The notes below the pieces were generated by a model, which saw only the letters and a program-made list of their open reading frames with translations, was not told the DNA's origin and searched no databases. From Sagittula sp. P11 (GTDB lineage Bacteria > Pseudomonadota > Alphaproteobacteria > Rhodobacterales > Rhodobacteraceae): a stretch of DNA of 64,000 bases. Location: the NCBI RefSeq assembly GCF_002814095.1, contig NZ_CP021913.1, positions 2,452,001 through 2,516,000 on the forward strand. Direction: 5' to 3'. Of the stretch, positions 39,619-47,205 are shown one piece after another (the stretch's first letter is position 1; every line of letters starts with the position of its first letter). Made by a program: the position numbers and the translations under genes.

Positions 39619-41190
39619 ATGCGGAACGGACAGGCGGCCTCGCTGGCGCAGGCGCTGGTGTGGCCGGTGCAGGCCTGGCTGCTGGCGGCGCTGCTGGCCG
39701 ACCTGCTGGCCGGGACCGGCGCGCTGCCGGTCTGGGGCATGGCGGGCGGCTTCGTGGCGCTGGGCGCGGTGCGCGCGGCCCTCGAACAGGTGGCGCAGGC
39801 GCAGCTTTCGGCGCTGGCAGAGGCCCGCATCGGCGCCGCCCGGGCCGAGATCGTGGAGGTGGAGGCGAAGGCCGCCGCGCCGTCGGCCCTGGGCGGACCG
39901 GGCGCGCTGGCCGCGCTTCTGGCGGAGAAGCTGGAGGCGCTGCGCCCCTACCTCATGCGCTACCGCCCCGCCCGGCTGCGCGCCATGGTCGTCCCCCTGC
40001 TGATCCTCGCCATCGCCGTGTCGCAGTCCTGGGCCGTGTCGCTGATCTTCCTGATGGCGGGGCCGTTGATCCCGGTCTTCATGGCGCTGGTCGGCTGGGC
40101 GGCGAAAGAGGCCAGCGCGCGCCAGATGGTCGAGATCGGCGACCTGAGCGATTTGCTGGTGGACCGGCTGTCGGCGCTGGCCGACCTGCGGCTGGTCGGG
40201 GCGGGCGGGCCGGTGGTGAGCGGCTTCGCGGCGTCCTCCGAAGGGTTGCGGGCGCGGACCATGGCGGTGCTGCGCATTGCCTTCCTGTCCTCCACCGTGC
40301 TTGAGCTGTTCGCGGCGCTGGGCGTGGCGATGGTGGCGGTCTGGACCGGCTTTCACCTGCTGGGTGTGATCGGCTGGGGCACCTGGGGCGGCGCGCTGTC
40401 CCCGGCGGCGGGCATCTGGCTGCTGCTGCTGGCGCCGGAGTTCTTCCAGCCGCTGCGCGACCTTGCCGCCGCGTGGCACGACAAGGCCGCGGCTGAGGCG
40501 GTGGAGGCGGAACTGACCGCGTGGCGCGCCGAGACCCGGCCGGAGCTGATGCGCGGCGGTGAGCATGTGCCGCCCGCCGGGCCGCTGTCGCTGCGCGGCG
40601 TGGTGGTGCGGGGCATCGCGCTGCCGGAGATGGAGGTGGCCCCGGGCGAAAGCGTGGCCGTCATGGGCCAGAGCGGCGCGGGCAAGACGACGCTGCTGCG
40701 CGTGCTGGCGGGGCTTGAGCGGCCTTCGGCGGGCGAGGTGCTTGTCGGCGGACGTCCCTTGCCTGAGGTGATCGACGGCTGGCGTGCGGGGCTGGGATGG
40801 ATGCCGCAGGCGCCGCATTTCCTCGACCGGTCGCTGCGGTACAACGTGGGTTTCGGCGCGGAGGTGCCCGGCGACGTGGTGGCCCGCGCGCAACTGGCGG
40901 AGGTGCTGGCGGCCCTGCCGCGCGGCGCGCTGACCGTGCTGGGCGAGCGCGGCGCGGGCCTGTCGGGCGGAGAGGCGCGGCGCGTGACGCTGGCCCGCGC
41001 GCTGATGGCGGGCCGGGGCGCGCTGCTGGCGGACGAGCCGACCGCGGACCTCGACAAGGCGACGGCAGAGGCGGTGGCGGGCGCATTGCTGTCCTTCGCG
41101 CAGGCGGGCGGCACGCTGGTCGTGGCGACACATGACGCGGGGCTTGCGGCGCGCATGGACCGGGTCGTGACGCTGGAGGCCGGGTCATGA
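39619..41190 (+). CDS. cydD: Thiol reductant ABC exporter subunit CydD
   Basis: A 523-residue half-transporter with six helices and a C-terminal ABC ATPase (Walker A GQSGAGKTT near residue 352; signature LSGGEARRVT; Walker B LLADEPTADLD). CydDC exports cysteine and glutathione to the periplasm and is needed for cytochrome bd assembly. ATG 39619 has GGAGG five bases before; an in-frame GTG six bases earlier is possible. The protein is shorter than the E. coli one (588), mostly in the membrane domain. The end overlaps cydC by four bases. Confidence 0.92.
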   Translation: MRNGQAASLAQALVWPVQAWLLAALLADLLAGTGALPVWGMAGGFVALGAVRAALEQVAQAQLSALAEARIGAARAEIVEVEAKAAAPSALGGPGALAALLAEKLEALRPYLMRYRPARLRAMVVPLLILAIAVSQSWAVSLIFLMAGPLIPVFMALVGWAAKEASARQMVEIGDLSDLLVDRLSALADLRLVGAGGPVVSGFAASSEGLRARTMAVLRIAFLSSTVLELFAALGVAMVAVWTGFHLLGVIGWGTWGGALSPAAGIWLLLLAPEFFQPLRDLAAAWHDKAAAEAVEAELTAWRAETRPELMRGGEHVPPAGPLSLRGVVVRGIALPEMEVAPGESVAVMGQSGAGKTTLLRVLAGLERPSAGEVLVGGRPLPEVIDGWRAGLGWMPQAPHFLDRSLRYNVGFGAEVPGDVVARAQLAEVLAALPRGALTVLGERGAGLSGGEARRVTLARALMAGRGALLADEPTADLDKATAEAVAGALLSFAQAGGTLVVATHDAGLAARMDRVVTLEAGS

Positions 41191-42830
41191 GGGCGTTGTG
41201 GCGCATCGTCGGGCCGCTTGTGGCCGGAGAGGTCCGGGCCGTGCTCAGGGGCTTCGCGCTGACCGTGCTGGTGCTGGTCATGGGCGTGGCGCTGCTGGGC
41301 GTGTCGGGCTGGTTCATCACGGCGGCGGCGGTGGCCGGTCTGGCGGGCACGGGCGCGCTGTTCAACGTCTTCGTGCCCTCGGCTATGGTGCGGCTGCTGG
41401 CGCTGGGGCGGACGGCGGCGCGGTATGGCGAGCGGGTGCTGACCCATGACGCCACCCTGCGCGCCCTGTCGCGGCTGCGGGTGCGGCTGATGCAGGGGCT
41501 GGTTGCGGCGCCCTGGCGGCGGCTGGAGCGGCTGCGGGCGCGGGCCGTGCTGAACCGGCTGGTGGCCGATATCGACGCGCTGGACGGGGTGATGCTGCGG
41601 CTGTTGCTGCCGGGGCTGGCGGGCGGCGCGGTGATCCTTGCGAGCGGGCTGGTGCTGTCCTGGCTGGTGCACCCGTGGGTCGGGCTGTGGGTCGCCTGCG
41701 GGTACCTCGTGGGGCCGACACTGGTGTTCCTGTTCGGGGCGCGGCTGGCGCGGCGCCCTGCGCGCCGGGCGGAGGCGGCAATGCAGGCGATGCGGTCGCG
41801 GCTGGTGGACATGGTGGGCGCGCGCGAGGATCTGGCGGTCTTCGGGCAGCTGGACCGCGCGGCAGAGGCGGTGCAGGGCGCGGTGGCCCGCCATGCGGAG
41901 GCGCGGGCGGAGGTCGACCGGGTGGAGCGACGCATGGGTTTCGGCCTCGACCTGATCGGCACGCTGGTGGTCGGCGGGGCGCTTGGCCTTGGTGCGACGC
42001 TGGCGCGGGCCGGGGAAATCGGCGCGCCGGAGGTGGCGATCGGGACGCTGGCGGCGCTGGCGCTGGGCGAGACGGTGGCCCCGGTCCGGCGGGCGCTGGC
42101 GGAGGTCGGGCGCATGATCTCTGCCGCGCGGCGGGTGGCGCCGGCGCTGGATGTGCCGGAGGAGACCGGGGGTGTGGCGCCGTCCGGAATGCTGGTCCTG
42201 GAGGACGTGACATTCGCGCAGGGGCAGGGGCGGGCGCTGTTCGCGCCGGTGTCGCTGCGGGTCGCGGCGGGCGAGACGGTGGCCCTGACCGGGCCGAGCG
42301 GCAGCGGCAAGAGCACGCTCCTCCTGATGGCGGCGGGGGTGCTGGCGCCGGTCGGCGGGCGGGTGACGCTGGGCGGGACGGATGTTTCGGCGGTGCCGGA
42401 GCGCGCGTTGCGCCGGACGGTCGCGATGGTCCCGCAGCGCCACGCGCTGATCGCCGGAACCGTGGCGGAGAACCTGCGGCTGGCGGCGCCGGAGGCCACG
42501 GAGGCGGACCTGACGGCGGCGCTGGAGGCGGTGGCGCTGAGCCGTGTCGTCGCAGGCAAGGGCGGGCTGGACGCGCCGCTGGGGTTCCACGGCGCGGGCC
42601 TGTCGGGCGGCGAGGCGCGGCGGTTGGTGCTGGCCCGTGCGCTGCTGCGGCGGCCCGAGGTGCTGCTGCTGGACGAACCGACAGAGGGTCTGGACCGCGC
42701 CACGGCCGAGCGTGTCATGGCCGGTCTGCGCGCGGCGCTGCCCGATGCAGCGATCCTTCTGGCGGCCCACCGGCAGGCCGAGATATCGGGCGCCGACCGG
42801 GTGGTGACGCTGCGTCCGCCCGCATCCTGA
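41187..42830 (+). CDS. cydC: Thiol reductant ABC exporter subunit CydC
   Basis: A 547-residue half-transporter, partner of CydD. The membrane domain begins MRALWRIVGPLVAGEVRAVLRGF; the ATPase has Walker A GPSGSGKST near residue 370, signature LSGGEARRLV and Walker B LLLLDEPTEGLD. It is translationally coupled to cydD (ATGA overlap) and followed after 163 bases by cydA, which has its own promoter. GC is extreme here, making many false frames on both strands. Confidence 0.92.
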   Translation: MRALWRIVGPLVAGEVRAVLRGFALTVLVLVMGVALLGVSGWFITAAAVAGLAGTGALFNVFVPSAMVRLLALGRTAARYGERVLTHDATLRALSRLRVRLMQGLVAAPWRRLERLRARAVLNRLVADIDALDGVMLRLLLPGLAGGAVILASGLVLSWLVHPWVGLWVACGYLVGPTLVFLFGARLARRPARRAEAAMQAMRSRLVDMVGAREDLAVFGQLDRAAEAVQGAVARHAEARAEVDRVERRMGFGLDLIGTLVVGGALGLGATLARAGEIGAPEVAIGTLAALALGETVAPVRRALAEVGRMISAARRVAPALDVPEETGGVAPSGMLVLEDVTFAQGQGRALFAPVSLRVAAGETVALTGPSGSGKSTLLLMAAGVLAPVGGRVTLGGTDVSAVPERALRRTVAMVPQRHALIAGTVAENLRLAAPEATEADLTAALEAVALSRVVAGKGGLDAPLGFHGAGLSGGEARRLVLARALLRRPEVLLLDEPTEGLDRATAERVMAGLRAALPDAAILLAAHRQAEISGADRVVTLRPPAS

Positions 42831-42888
42831 GACCCGCGCCAATCTGTGACATTCCCCTCCCGGGCGAGTGGGCTAATGTCGTAACCGT

Positions 42889-42900
42889 GATGCGGAATTT
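42889..42900. promoter_or_regulatory. Distal NsrR-like half site before cydA
   Basis: GATGCGGAATTT repeats one arm of the palindrome at 42951-42971, about 60 bases upstream and directly before the FNR-type box. It may allow looping or cooperative binding of the same repressor. Confidence 0.45.
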
Positions 42901-42912
42901 GACCTGTGTCAA
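42899..42912 (+). promoter_or_regulatory. FNR-type box in the cydA promoter
   Basis: TTGAC-CTGT-GTCAA is a perfect dyad of the FNR/NnrR type. A TATATAA sequence at 42934-42940 fits a -10, which puts the predicted transcription start near 42946-42947 and the box at about -41, the class II activation position. It would raise cydABX expression at low oxygen. Confidence 0.72.
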
Positions 42913-42950
42913 TTTCGTATCGTGAATGTGGAATATATAAGCGCCACGAA

Positions 42951-42971
42951 TTCCGCATCCCGGATGCGGAA
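42951..42971. promoter_or_regulatory. Putative NsrR operator before cydA
   Basis: Arms TTCCGCATCC (42951-42960) and GGATGCGGAA (42962-42971) form a perfect palindrome around one C. It starts just after the predicted transcription start, where a bound repressor would block elongation or polymerase binding. The nsrR promoter has a near copy at 39518-39535. Confidence 0.65.
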
Positions 42972-42993
42972 AAAAACACCAAGGAGCTCTCTC

Positions 42994-44592
42994 ATGGAGA
43001 TCGGACTGGTCGAGCTGTCGCGCCTGCAATTCGCTTTGACGGCCATGTATCACTTCCTCTTCGTGCCGCTCACGCTGGGGTTGTCGATCATCGTCGCCAT
43101 CATGGAGACCGTCTACGTCATGACGAACCGCCCGATCTGGCGGCAGATGACGAAGTTCTGGGGTACGCTGTTCGGCATCAACTTCGTGCTGGGCGTCGCG
43201 ACGGGCATCACGATGGAATTCCAGTTCGGCATGAACTGGTCGTACTACTCGCACTACGTGGGCGACGTGTTCGGCGCGCCGCTGGCCATCGAGGGGATGA
43301 TGGCCTTTTTCCTTGAGGCCACGTTCGTCGGGCTGTTCTTCTTCGGCTGGGACAAGCTGTCGAAGGTCGCGCATTGCGTCGTCGCCTGGCTGGTGGCCAT
43401 CGGGTCCAACTTCTCGGCGCTGTGGATCCTGATCGCCAACGGCTGGATGAACAACCCGGTCGGCGCGGAGTTCAACCCCGAGACCATGCGCATGGAGATG
43501 ACCGACTTCTTCGAGGTGATCTTCAACGAGGTGGCGCAGTCGAAGTTCGTGCACACGGTGAGTGCGGGCTACGTGACCGCCTCGCTCTTCGTGCTGGGGG
43601 TGTCGGCGCTTTACCTGCTGCAGGGCCGGTTCACCGACCTCGCGCGGCGGTCGATCGCGGTCGCCTCGGCCTTTGGCCTCGCCTCGGCGCTGTCGGTGGT
43701 CGTGCTGGGCGACGAGTCGGGCTATTCCGCCGGACAGGTGCAGAAGATGAAGCTCGCCTCCCTCGAGGCGATGTGGGAGACGCATGAGGCGCCCGCGCCT
43801 TTCACGCTGGTGGGCCTGCCCGACCAGGAAGCGCGCGAGACGCATTACGCCGTGGAGATCCCCTGGCTGATGGGGCTGATCGGCACCCGCAGCCTGACGG
43901 AGGAGATCCCCGGCATCAAGGATCTGGTGGCCGAGAACAAGGAGCGCGTGCGGCGGGGCATCATCGCCTACGACGCGCTGATGACCGTGCGCGAGAACCG
44001 CGGGGATGTCCCGCCCGAGGCGCGCTTCGTGTTCGAGCAGAACTCCATGGACCTCGGTTATGCCTTCCTGCTGAAGCGCTATGTCGACGACCCGCGCGAC
44101 GCCACCGAAGAGCAGATCGACCAGGCGGCCTGGGACACCGTGCCGGGCGTCGCGCCGCTGTTCTGGGCGTTCCGGATCATGGTGGGCCTCGGCTTCAGCT
44201 TCATCCTGCTGACGGCGTATTTCTTCTGGCGCGCGTCCTTCCGGCGGATGACCTTCCCGCGGTGGGCCCTGTGGGGCGCGGTCGCGTGGATACCCATGCC
44301 GTGGATCGCCGCCGAGATGGGCTGGTTCGTGGCGGAGTTCGGCCGCCAGCCCTGGACCGTCTCGGGCGTGCTGCCCACGGCGATGTCGGTGTCGCACCTC
44401 AGCGTGGCCGACGTGCTGTTCACGCTGGCAGGCTTCATCCTGTTCTACACGGTGCTCTTCGTGATCGAGGTGAGCCTGATGGTGAAATACATCCGCAAGG
44501 GTCCGTTCCAGGACGTTGCGGAGACCGAAGACTGGAAACGGCGGCACGAGGCGCGGTTGCGTTCGCGCGGCGTCGTGTCCCCGGCGGAGTAA
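42994..44592 (+). CDS. cydA: Cytochrome bd ubiquinol oxidase subunit I
   Basis: A 532-residue heme-bearing subunit of the bd-type quinol oxidase, which reduces oxygen at high affinity and resists nitric oxide and peroxide. His in MYHFLFVPLTLG near residue 19, GRQPWTVSGVLPTAMSVS and a Q-loop of E. coli-like long form (IPWLMGLIGTRSLTEEIPGI through DLGYAFLLKRYVDD) are visible. This points to the bd-I rather than the short-loop CIO class. AAGGAG precedes ATG 42994. Confidence 0.96.
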   Translation: MEIGLVELSRLQFALTAMYHFLFVPLTLGLSIIVAIMETVYVMTNRPIWRQMTKFWGTLFGINFVLGVATGITMEFQFGMNWSYYSHYVGDVFGAPLAIEGMMAFFLEATFVGLFFFGWDKLSKVAHCVVAWLVAIGSNFSALWILIANGWMNNPVGAEFNPETMRMEMTDFFEVIFNEVAQSKFVHTVSAGYVTASLFVLGVSALYLLQGRFTDLARRSIAVASAFGLASALSVVVLGDESGYSAGQVQKMKLASLEAMWETHEAPAPFTLVGLPDQEARETHYAVEIPWLMGLIGTRSLTEEIPGIKDLVAENKERVRRGIIAYDALMTVRENRGDVPPEARFVFEQNSMDLGYAFLLKRYVDDPRDATEEQIDQAAWDTVPGVAPLFWAFRIMVGLGFSFILLTAYFFWRASFRRMTFPRWALWGAVAWIPMPWIAAEMGWFVAEFGRQPWTVSGVLPTAMSVSHLSVADVLFTLAGFILFYTVLFVIEVSLMVKYIRKGPFQDVAETEDWKRRHEARLRSRGVVSPAE

Positions 44593-44597
44593 GCGAC

Positions 44598-45761
44598 ATG
44601 ATCCTTTCGGACCTGATAGATCTCGAGACGCTGCGCGTCATCTGGTGGGGCCTTCTGGGGGTGCTGCTGATCGGCTTTGCCCTGACGGACGGCTTCGACA
44701 TGGGCGTGGGCGCGCTTCTGCCCTTCGTGGCGAAGACCGACGTGGAACGCCGGGTCGTCATCAACACGGTCGGCCCGGTGTGGGAAGGCAACCAGGTGTG
44801 GTTCATCCTGGGCGGCGGGGCGATCTTTGCCGCCTGGCCGCCGCTTTATGCCGTGTCGTTCAGCGGGTTCTACATCGCGATGTTCGTGATCCTCGCCGCG
44901 CTGATCGTGCGCCCGGTGGCGTTCAAGTACCGCTCCAAGCGCGAGGACCCGGCCTGGCGGGAACGCTGGGACTGGGCGCTGTTCGCGGGCGGCGCGGTGC
45001 CGGCGACGCTGTTCGGCGTGGCGGTGGGCAACGTGCTTCTGGGCGTGCCCTTCCACCTGACGCAGGACCTGATGCCGATGTACGACGGGTCGATGCTGGG
45101 CAAGTTCGTGGGCCTGCTGCGCCCCTTCGCGCTGCTGGCGGGCGTGGTGTCGATGGCCATGCTGCTGATGCACGGCGCGGCCTGGCTGTCGGTGAAGGCG
45201 GAGGGCGCGGTGAAGGACCGGGCCCGCGCCATCGGCGTGACCGCCGGGATGGTCGCCGCGGGCGGCTATGCGCTGGCCGGGCTGTGGCTGGCGGTGGGCG
45301 TCGACGGGTTCGCCTTTGCCGGAGAGGCGGTGACGGACGGCCCGTCGAACCCGCTGCTGAGCGAGGTGGTGCGCGGCGGTTCGTGGCTCTCGGCCTATGC
45401 GGAGCGTCCGTGGATCGCCGTGGCGCCGCTGATGGGCTTTGCCGGGATCGCGCTGGCGGTCATGGGGCTGAAGGCCGGGCGCGAGGTGACGACGCTGCTG
45501 GCGTCGAAGCTGGGCATCCTCGGCGTCATCTCCAGCGTCGGGCTGACGATGTTCCCGTTCATCCTGCCGTCCACCGTGGACCCGGACAGCTCTCTGACGG
45601 TGTGGGACGCCTCGTCCTCGCACCTGACGCTGTTCATCATGCTGGTCTGCGCGGTGATCTTCATGCCGCTGATCCTGATGTACACCGCGTGGGTCTACCG
45701 GGTGCTCTGGGGCAAGGTCACCGAGGACGACGTGACCGGAAATTCCGACGCGCTGTACTGA
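44598..45761 (+). CDS. cydB: Cytochrome bd ubiquinol oxidase subunit II
   Basis: A 387-residue membrane subunit with about eight helices. The N-terminus MILSDLIDLETLRVIWWGLLGVLLIGFALTDGFDMGVGALLPF includes the conserved GFDMGVG; VGPVWEGNQVWFILGGGAIFAAWPPLYA follows. It starts six bases after cydA. It stabilises the oxidase and forms part of the proton path. Confidence 0.96.
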   Translation: MILSDLIDLETLRVIWWGLLGVLLIGFALTDGFDMGVGALLPFVAKTDVERRVVINTVGPVWEGNQVWFILGGGAIFAAWPPLYAVSFSGFYIAMFVILAALIVRPVAFKYRSKREDPAWRERWDWALFAGGAVPATLFGVAVGNVLLGVPFHLTQDLMPMYDGSMLGKFVGLLRPFALLAGVVSMAMLLMHGAAWLSVKAEGAVKDRARAIGVTAGMVAAGGYALAGLWLAVGVDGFAFAGEAVTDGPSNPLLSEVVRGGSWLSAYAERPWIAVAPLMGFAGIALAVMGLKAGREVTTLLASKLGILGVISSVGLTMFPFILPSTVDPDSSLTVWDASSSHLTLFIMLVCAVIFMPLILMYTAWVYRVLWGKVTEDDVTGNSDALY

Positions 45762-45782
45762 ACCGAGGAAAGGAGACGGGAT

Positions 45783-45920
45783 ATGTGGTATTTCGCTTGG
45801 CTTCTGGGCCTGCCCCTGGCCGCGCTGTTCGCGGTGATGAACGCGATGTGGCTCGAACTGCGTTCCGACGCATGGACCGCCGAGGACGCGGACCGCGAGG
45901 AGGACGAAGCGGCGCGCTGA
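45783..45920 (+). CDS. cydX: Cytochrome bd small subunit CydX
   Basis: A 45-residue single-helix protein starting MWYFAWLLGLPLAALFAVMNAMWLEL, the CydX/YbgT signature, then a charged tail (RSDAWTAEDADREEDEAAR). CydX stabilises the CydAB heme site. It is too short for most gene callers. AAAGGAG precedes the start, 21 bases after cydB, and a terminator follows 18 bases later, completing cydABX. Confidence 0.93.
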   Translation: MWYFAWLLGLPLAALFAVMNAMWLELRSDAWTAEDADREEDEAAR

Positions 45921-45938
45921 GGCTGTGGCGTGACGTGG

Positions 45939-45968
45939 AAAAGGCCCCGGGGTGATCCGGGGCCTTTT
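45939..45968 (+). terminator. Terminator of cydABX
   Basis: AAAAGGCCCCGG (45939-45950) pairs with CCGGGGCCTTTT (45957-45968) around a six-base loop. It is strong and symmetric, with a short T-run. Confidence 0.9.
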
Positions 45969-46288
45969 GGTATCGGGTGCGGGGGGAGATCGGACGGGCC
46001 GGTGCGCTGGTTCGAATTGCCGTCCGTGAAGATTTCTCCGCTTCTCAGGAAGCGTTCGCAGTTTCGGCTGCCTTGCCACATCCGGAAAGGGCGGGAAGCG
46101 GTCATTCGCTACGCATACCACTAACGTCAGCTTTGGTTCCCAAAGCTACCGAGCGCTGCACTTGAAATGAGTTTCGGCTTTCACCTGTTCAACGCAGTCA
46201 GTCACAAGAACTCTTGTGTCTGCATTTCTTCCATGTTGTCTTGCGCTTGGCAGATCAGACAAAGACCGAACGGAGAGTGCCAAACACA
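45969..46288. other. Gene-poor, lower-GC spacer with a dyad
   Basis: 320 bases without a credible gene. A dyad, CACAAGA-AC-TCTTGTG (46203-46218), lies 71 bases before the next gene and may be an operator. Base composition drops from about 70% GC toward 50% after about 46,100. An open minus-strand frame across 45,930-46,105 is not supported by a start or codon bias. Confidence 0.5.
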
Positions 46289-46963
46289 ATGGGTTTCAAC
46301 GTTTCCTATTTGGCGACGCGATTGTCTGCGGCCGAGCTTGCCTCGAACTACCGATTGGAACTTGGCCCTCCTGAGCCCGAGGTCCCCAGCAGTGCGAAGC
46401 CCTTTATTGCGGAGCTTTCCAACGGATGGACGATTTGGTGGAGCCAAGAACCGGACAGCTTCCAACTTAACAAAATCAATCCGCATTTGGGCTGCAAGCA
46501 AGGGCAGCACTGTTATGTCGTATCGGTTTCTGAATTTTGCATGCATTCGAGCATCGCCAAATACACGCCGATTTCTAAACGCTGGAGCGTCGCACATCAC
46601 GGTGATGGGAACGACCCGGTACACCTTAAGATCACAGGCCAACCGCCGAAGATATTCTCCGAAATACGTGACGAAGTCTTACAACGGCAAAGAAACCAGA
46701 TTGTCGATGCGGTAAAAGTTGATGCCGTTCCCGATGAACTTAAGGCTATTGCAGAGCGGATTGGTGGCTCGGTTAAACCTTGGGGAAGCAGTTCGGTGGA
46801 CTATGCCTTCGATATCCCCATGCTGTTAGGCAGACATTTCTTTAACTTCATCTACGGTCAATTGCCTGAGAAAGGCACAATTTTGCAGTGCTACGAGGTC
46901 TTGGAAAATACGTCAGCCAGTCCGGGCAAGCGTAGTTTTCGGCAGCGAATTTTCGGACGTTGA
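46289..46963 (+). CDS. Unrecognised protein in a lower-GC pocket
   Basis: A 224-residue protein from ATG 46289 (MGFNVSYLATRLSAAELASNYRLEL). It has no signal or membrane segment. Visible parts are an N-terminal ELSNGWTIWWSQEPDSF, a central CYVVSVSEFCMHSSIAKY with three cysteines nearby (counting GCKQGQHC) and PISKRWSVAHHGDGNDPVHLKITGQPPK, then a basic C-terminus (GKRSFRQRIFGR). Codons are plain A/T-tolerant ones (CCA, AGC, TTG, TAT), unlike the neighbours, which suggests transfer from a lower-GC donor. The layout of short beta strands with conserved Trp is like many immunity-type proteins, but I cannot assign it. Confidence 0.7.
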   Translation: MGFNVSYLATRLSAAELASNYRLELGPPEPEVPSSAKPFIAELSNGWTIWWSQEPDSFQLNKINPHLGCKQGQHCYVVSVSEFCMHSSIAKYTPISKRWSVAHHGDGNDPVHLKITGQPPKIFSEIRDEVLQRQRNQIVDAVKVDAVPDELKAIAERIGGSVKPWGSSSVDYAFDIPMLLGRHFFNFIYGQLPEKGTILQCYEVLENTSASPGKRSFRQRIFGR

Positions 46964-47119
46964 GGTGCAGCCGCAGCGAAAGCAAACTTCGTCCGCATAG
47001 CCGACTTCAACGGTGTCGAGGTTGCCGCGCGAAAGTGCCAACGGCAGCTTCAGGAAGAAGGCACCGCAGCATCGGCACCCTGCGTGAATGTCGGCAACGG
47101 GCCGTATTTGGCAAGGCAT
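46913..47119 (-). CDS. Possible small Cys-rich (zinc-ribbon-like) protein
   Basis: A 68-residue frame from ATG 47119, MPCQIRPVADIHAGCRCCGAF, then CFRCGC about 30 residues later. The pairing of CRCC and CFRC fits a zinc ribbon. The 3' end overlaps the opposite-strand gene by 51 bases and no good ribosome site is seen, so it may be an accidental frame or a relic. The upstream terminator for the minus-strand operon (47157-47178) lies just before it. Confidence 0.35.
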   Translation of the reverse strand: MPCQIRPVADIHAGCRCCGAFFLKLPLALSRGNLDTVEVGYADEVCFRCGCTSTSENSLPKTTLARTG

Positions 47120-47147
47120 ACTCTGGCCGGTCGAGATCCGCTCCCAC

Positions 47148-47178
47148 ACAAAAAAAGGCCCCGGATCGCTCCGGGGCC
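47148..47178 (-). terminator. Terminator of the sugar-acid operon
   Basis: On the minus strand the stem GGCCCCGGA with TCCGGGGCC and a four-base loop (47157-47178) is followed by seven T (47150-47156 complement). It lies 28 bases after the last gene of the operon. Confidence 0.92.
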
Positions 47179-47205
47179 CTTTGTGTCGCGCCTTGGCGCC
47201 CTGCC

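Noticed and set aside
46010..46030. GGTTCGAATTGCC resembling a tRNA T-arm or an attachment-site remnant
   Set aside because: No acceptor, D or anticodon arms can be folded around it and there is no integrase or repeat partner nearby.
45930..46121. Minus-strand frame near 45,930-46,121 beginning with MTASRPF or MVCVANDRF
   Set aside because: It overlaps the cydX terminator, has no ribosome site and no domain. It may be a degenerate repeat or relic, but I cannot show this.
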